A stretch of DNA of 64,000 nucleotides, taken from positions 1-64,000 of the forward strand of contig JAMHXF010000111.1 in the NCBI GenBank assembly GCA_035910535.1, in the 5' to 3' direction. The translations under genes were made by a program, and so were the position numbers. Below are positions 59,212-64,000 of the stretch, one piece after another. The DNA is from Archangium_A sp035910535 (GTDB taxonomy: Bacteria > Myxococcota > Myxococcia > Myxococcales > Myxococcaceae). The stretch's first letter is position 1. The number at the start of each line of letters is the position of its first letter. The notes under the pieces are model-generated. The model made no database searches. It was not told where the DNA came from and saw only the letters and a program-made list of their open reading frames with translations.

Positions 59212-60453
59212 ATGTCGACGCGTGTCACGAATCACGGCCCCCGCTGCGAAGTTGAGTCGTTCCAAGATGCCGTACCGGTGGGCGGGCCGCCGCCTTCGAA
59301 GGCCGACTCCACTCAGGTTGAGTGCCACCCACACCCCGCGACGCTGGGCCTGCAGCAGTGTGAAGCACAGCCGGGCGACGTGCCTGCGTCACGCCTCGGT
59401 GAAGTGCGCGTGCCGCCAACGCCCGAGCAGGAATGTGGCTCCGTCATTGAAGAAGCGCGCTCGATGGGCCCGAAGTCAGGAGCCCGCCACCTCGAGCACC
59501 ACGCCGCAGACCTCGAGCGGCGCGGCAAGCTCGACCAGGCTTGCGTGCTGTACCGGGCGATGCAGAAGGCGCCGTTCGCCGAGCTTGAACGCAACGCACT
59601 GCACACGCGCTTCTCGAACTTGAAGGCGGGCGACGCGACTTACGACGCGAACCGTCACGTGCTGTCCGACAGGGGTGTCAACAAGACCTCCATTGTCGAG
59701 CGCGGCTTCAAGCTGTCTCAGGCGGGCTTCGCCGAGATGAAGCTGCTGCAACTCGACCAACGACAGCGCATGGAAGACGTGCTCGGTCGCAAGGTCGACC
59801 TTCGAGACCTCGACGCCGCGCGCGAATATTTCTCGAGGGTCGCGCCGCAGGGGCCGGAACATGTTTCTCGTGAGCTGGGGCTCTACTTGCGTGCGGCCTA
59901 CGTGCACAGCGGCGAGGGGGTGGAGTGGACGTCGGCGGTGCCGATGGACGAACGCCCCGCGAAGCTTGGCTCGTTGCTCGACGCGCAACCCAGAGACGAA
60001 GCCGGGCGCACGCTCGTCGACTGTGAGGGCTTCGCGATGTTGACCGACCGACTGCTCGACGGAGCTCAGTTCGACGTCAGCTACGCCACGCGCCCCGGGC
60101 ACGTGATTGCGGTGGTCCGCGAGCGAGGCGAAGGTGACGCGCTCTTCTTCGTCGACAACGCGACGACAACGCCGCCGACGTACGGAGATTCTCCAGAGGA
60201 GCGCGCGGCTGCGGTGGGCCGCCAACTGTGCCGCAACACCTACGACGTGTTTCTGATTTCACGACTGCAGTCGGCCTCCGAGCCGCTGGACTCGTATGAA
60301 GCCCACGCGCTGCCGAAGGTTGGCGCCTTCGTCTACGACGGCGAGCGCGTACGCGGCTTCGTCACAGAAGAAGTTCGGCAGCTGTACGTCGCCGACCGCG
60401 TGCGTACAGGCGCGAACTTCAGCCAATTTCTCAAGCGGGAGTTCGAGCCATGA
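59212..60453 (+). CDS. Transglutaminase/papain-like candidate with C-H-D triad
   Basis: 413 residues from the ATG at 59212. Residues 1-95 are low-complexity with scattered Cys. Residues 95-240 are helical, including a TPR-like element (LERRGKLDQACVLYRAM). A catalytic-looking core has Cys271 in VDCEGFA, His297 in RPGHVIAVV and Asp315 in FFVDNA, the order and spacing of the transglutaminase-like cysteine-protease fold. The triad is inferred from sequence pattern; no homologue search was possible. The stop overlaps the polytopic membrane gene (ATGA). Confidence 0.75.
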   Translation: MSTRVTNHGPRCEVESFQDAVPVGGPPPSKADSTQVECHPHPATLGLQQCEAQPGDVPASRLGEVRVPPTPEQECGSVIEEARSMGPKSGARHLEHHAADLERRGKLDQACVLYRAMQKAPFAELERNALHTRFSNLKAGDATYDANRHVLSDRGVNKTSIVERGFKLSQAGFAEMKLLQLDQRQRMEDVLGRKVDLRDLDAAREYFSRVAPQGPEHVSRELGLYLRAAYVHSGEGVEWTSAVPMDERPAKLGSLLDAQPRDEAGRTLVDCEGFAMLTDRLLDGAQFDVSYATRPGHVIAVVRERGEGDALFFVDNATTTPPTYGDSPEERAAAVGRQLCRNTYDVFLISRLQSASEPLDSYEAHALPKVGAFVYDGERVRGFVTEEVRQLYVADRVRTGANFSQFLKREFEP

Positions 60454-61957
60454 AGCGCGTCTTGGCGCAGTGGGTCTTCGCGTGCGTCACCGGCGTGGTG
60501 ATGTTGGCTGTCAGTGTGTCGCTGGGCCTCGATGCGTCGTCAATCGCGCAACGCAGGGTGTCCTTCGTGGTTGTTGGCGGGCTCGGGTTTGCGGTGTGGC
60601 TTCGTCTGCGTCGGTTGCGTTCCGCCGGGCTCAAGCAGGTGCTCTGGTCGGCGCTCGGGCTCGTTGCCCTCGCGCTCTTCGTTGTTGCGCGGCGCATGGC
60701 CTGGCTCGAACACGAGGACTTCCTGGCTGAGGCGTGGTTCGGCCTCATCTCGCTGACGTGGCTCTTCGGGAGCTGCTTGCTCGATGAAGAGGTGCACGTG
60801 CCGCCGACGATGTTGCGCGTCGCGATCGCAGCCTTCACGGCCACCGAGGGGCAGTCGTACTTTCAACGCTTCGTGCTCGAGCCGCAGGAAGACAGCATCG
60901 CTGGCTTGCGGCCCGAGCTCGCGTGGGTCGGCCTGGCGGGAGTGGCGCTGTTGGCCGCTCGGGTGTGCGGGAGCCTGTCGCGCCGGGTGGTCGCCATCGC
61001 CGTTTTCACTGCGGTGCTGGTCGCCGCGTGGTTCGTCGCGGGCGCGACCCGCCAGCAACCGTGGACGTCACTCGCGGCTTCCTGGAGAGCCAGCACGCTG
61101 GTGTTACCCGTCGCCTGGTGGTGGTGCGTGCAGTGGTTGTTCTCTCGTCGCGGCGAGGTGCTGCCCTGGCGCGGCCTGGTGTGGTCGTCGCTGGGTGTGC
61201 TCGTGGCGACGCTCCTCGCGGCGGGCATCGTCAAGCCGTTGACGGCGCACGTCGACTCGGCGCTCCCCGCGTGGAGCTACCTCTGCATTTCATTGCTCGC
61301 GAGCTGGGCGCTGCTGACGGCGTTGACGGTGCGCAGAGACGACGTCGGCACATTCGTCTGGAGCGTCGAGCTGGCGCTCTCTGTGGGCGGCCTCGTGTGG
61401 TTGTTGGGCGCACTCTTTCGGTCTGACTGGATGAGCTCCTTTGCGTTGCCGCGCCTGATGAATTTGTGGGGGCCGAGGTTCCTGTCAGACGTGGTGGTGC
61501 CGGCCGCAGTGGCTGTCTGGTTCGCCGGGGTGACGCTGCGGGCTCGCGTGCCCTTCACTGCGCAAGTGGCGCTGGCGTTCATGGCCGCGCTCGTGGCGCG
61601 CTTCGGGTCACAGCTCGTGGCGGCGGTGCTGCTGCCGTATTCGTTCGAGTACCAGGCGCTCTTCGCGGTGAGCATGGCGCCGTACGATTCGGCGCATTCC
61701 GACATCGTGCTCGGCGTCGTGCCGTGCTGGGTCGTGCTTCCGCTGCTCGCGCGCGAGCTCGTCGTGCGGTTGCGCGGCCCGGTCGGGTTCGCCGTGTGGA
61801 CCTTCGCCGCCGTTGCGTTGGCCGTGACGACGTCGCTCACCGTGCGAGCCTTCGACCACAGCACCGTGCAGAACGCAGGGTGGGCCTGCGTGTGGCTCGT
61901 GCCTGCGCTGTGGTGGCTGGGCGCGCACCAGCTCCTCGGCCCGCGCGCAGCTGAACT

Positions 61958-64000
<2,043 letters not shown>

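Overview
The window is GC-rich and densely coded. It almost certainly comes from a myxobacterium (Myxococcota). The evidence is a soluble Ser/Thr kinase with the HRDLSPHN catalytic loop, many secreted Cys-rich and MopE-like lipoproteins, thrombospondin type 3 (TSP3)/OmpA proteins, an NtrC-type two-component pair, and a protein ending in a MYXO-CTERM-like tail (Cys-rich motif, membrane helix, Arg cluster). I saw no rRNA, tRNA, CRISPR array, insertion sequence or prophage. Both ends cut genes: a kinase at the left and clpA at the right. No stretch longer than about 200 bases lacks a gene.

Layout. 0-4 kb: kinase, radA, a Cys-rich protein coupled to a SpoU-type RNA methyltransferase. 4-9 kb: a 14-repeat Cys-rich lipoprotein and a MopE-like lipoprotein, divergent. 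9-14 kb: sensor kinase and sigma-54 response regulator, divergent from a SulP transporter and a small membrane protein; a spaced 12-bp direct repeat lies between. 14-19 kb: biotin operon bioB-bioF-bioA-(CPBP protease)-bioD, every junction overlapping. 19-25 kb: small lipoproteins, a MopE/propeller lipoprotein, an ankyrin protein with a TetR regulator, a GHL10-type glycosidase. 25-31 kb: acyl-CoA dehydrogenase, an ATPase-nuclease gene bracketed by two copies of a 34-bp palindromic repeat, Nudix, HAD, DegV and fumarase. 31-44 kb: giant surface proteins (MopE/beta-helix/Gly-rich; OmpA-TSP3; amidohydrolase-TSP3-lamin tail), an old-yellow-enzyme homologue and a lytic-transglycosylase-like MYXO-CTERM protein. 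44-48 kb: SNase-like protein, a TetR-hemF-like pair, a DUF2314 protein and a Cys-rich lipoprotein. 48-54.5 kb: a shikimate-pathway operon. 54.6-57.4 kb: receiver protein, LarA-like protein and HAD phosphatase. 57.4-62 kb: a cassette of unrecognised genes including a transglutaminase/papain-like C-H-D protein and a polytopic membrane protein. 62-64 kb: clpA.

The most striking content is the shikimate operon. One gene encodes shikimate kinase, type I dehydroquinate dehydratase and shikimate dehydrogenase as a single chain (K-D-E). The next is chorismate synthase. The third encodes dehydroquinate synthase fused to EPSP synthase (B-A). Together the two fusions contain the five activities of the fungal AROM protein, in the same internal order within each half, and all junctions overlap by 4 bp. 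A REP-like palindrome lies in frame at the B-A junction. Secondary candidates are the repeat-bracketed ATPase-nuclease gene and the 57-62 kb cassette.
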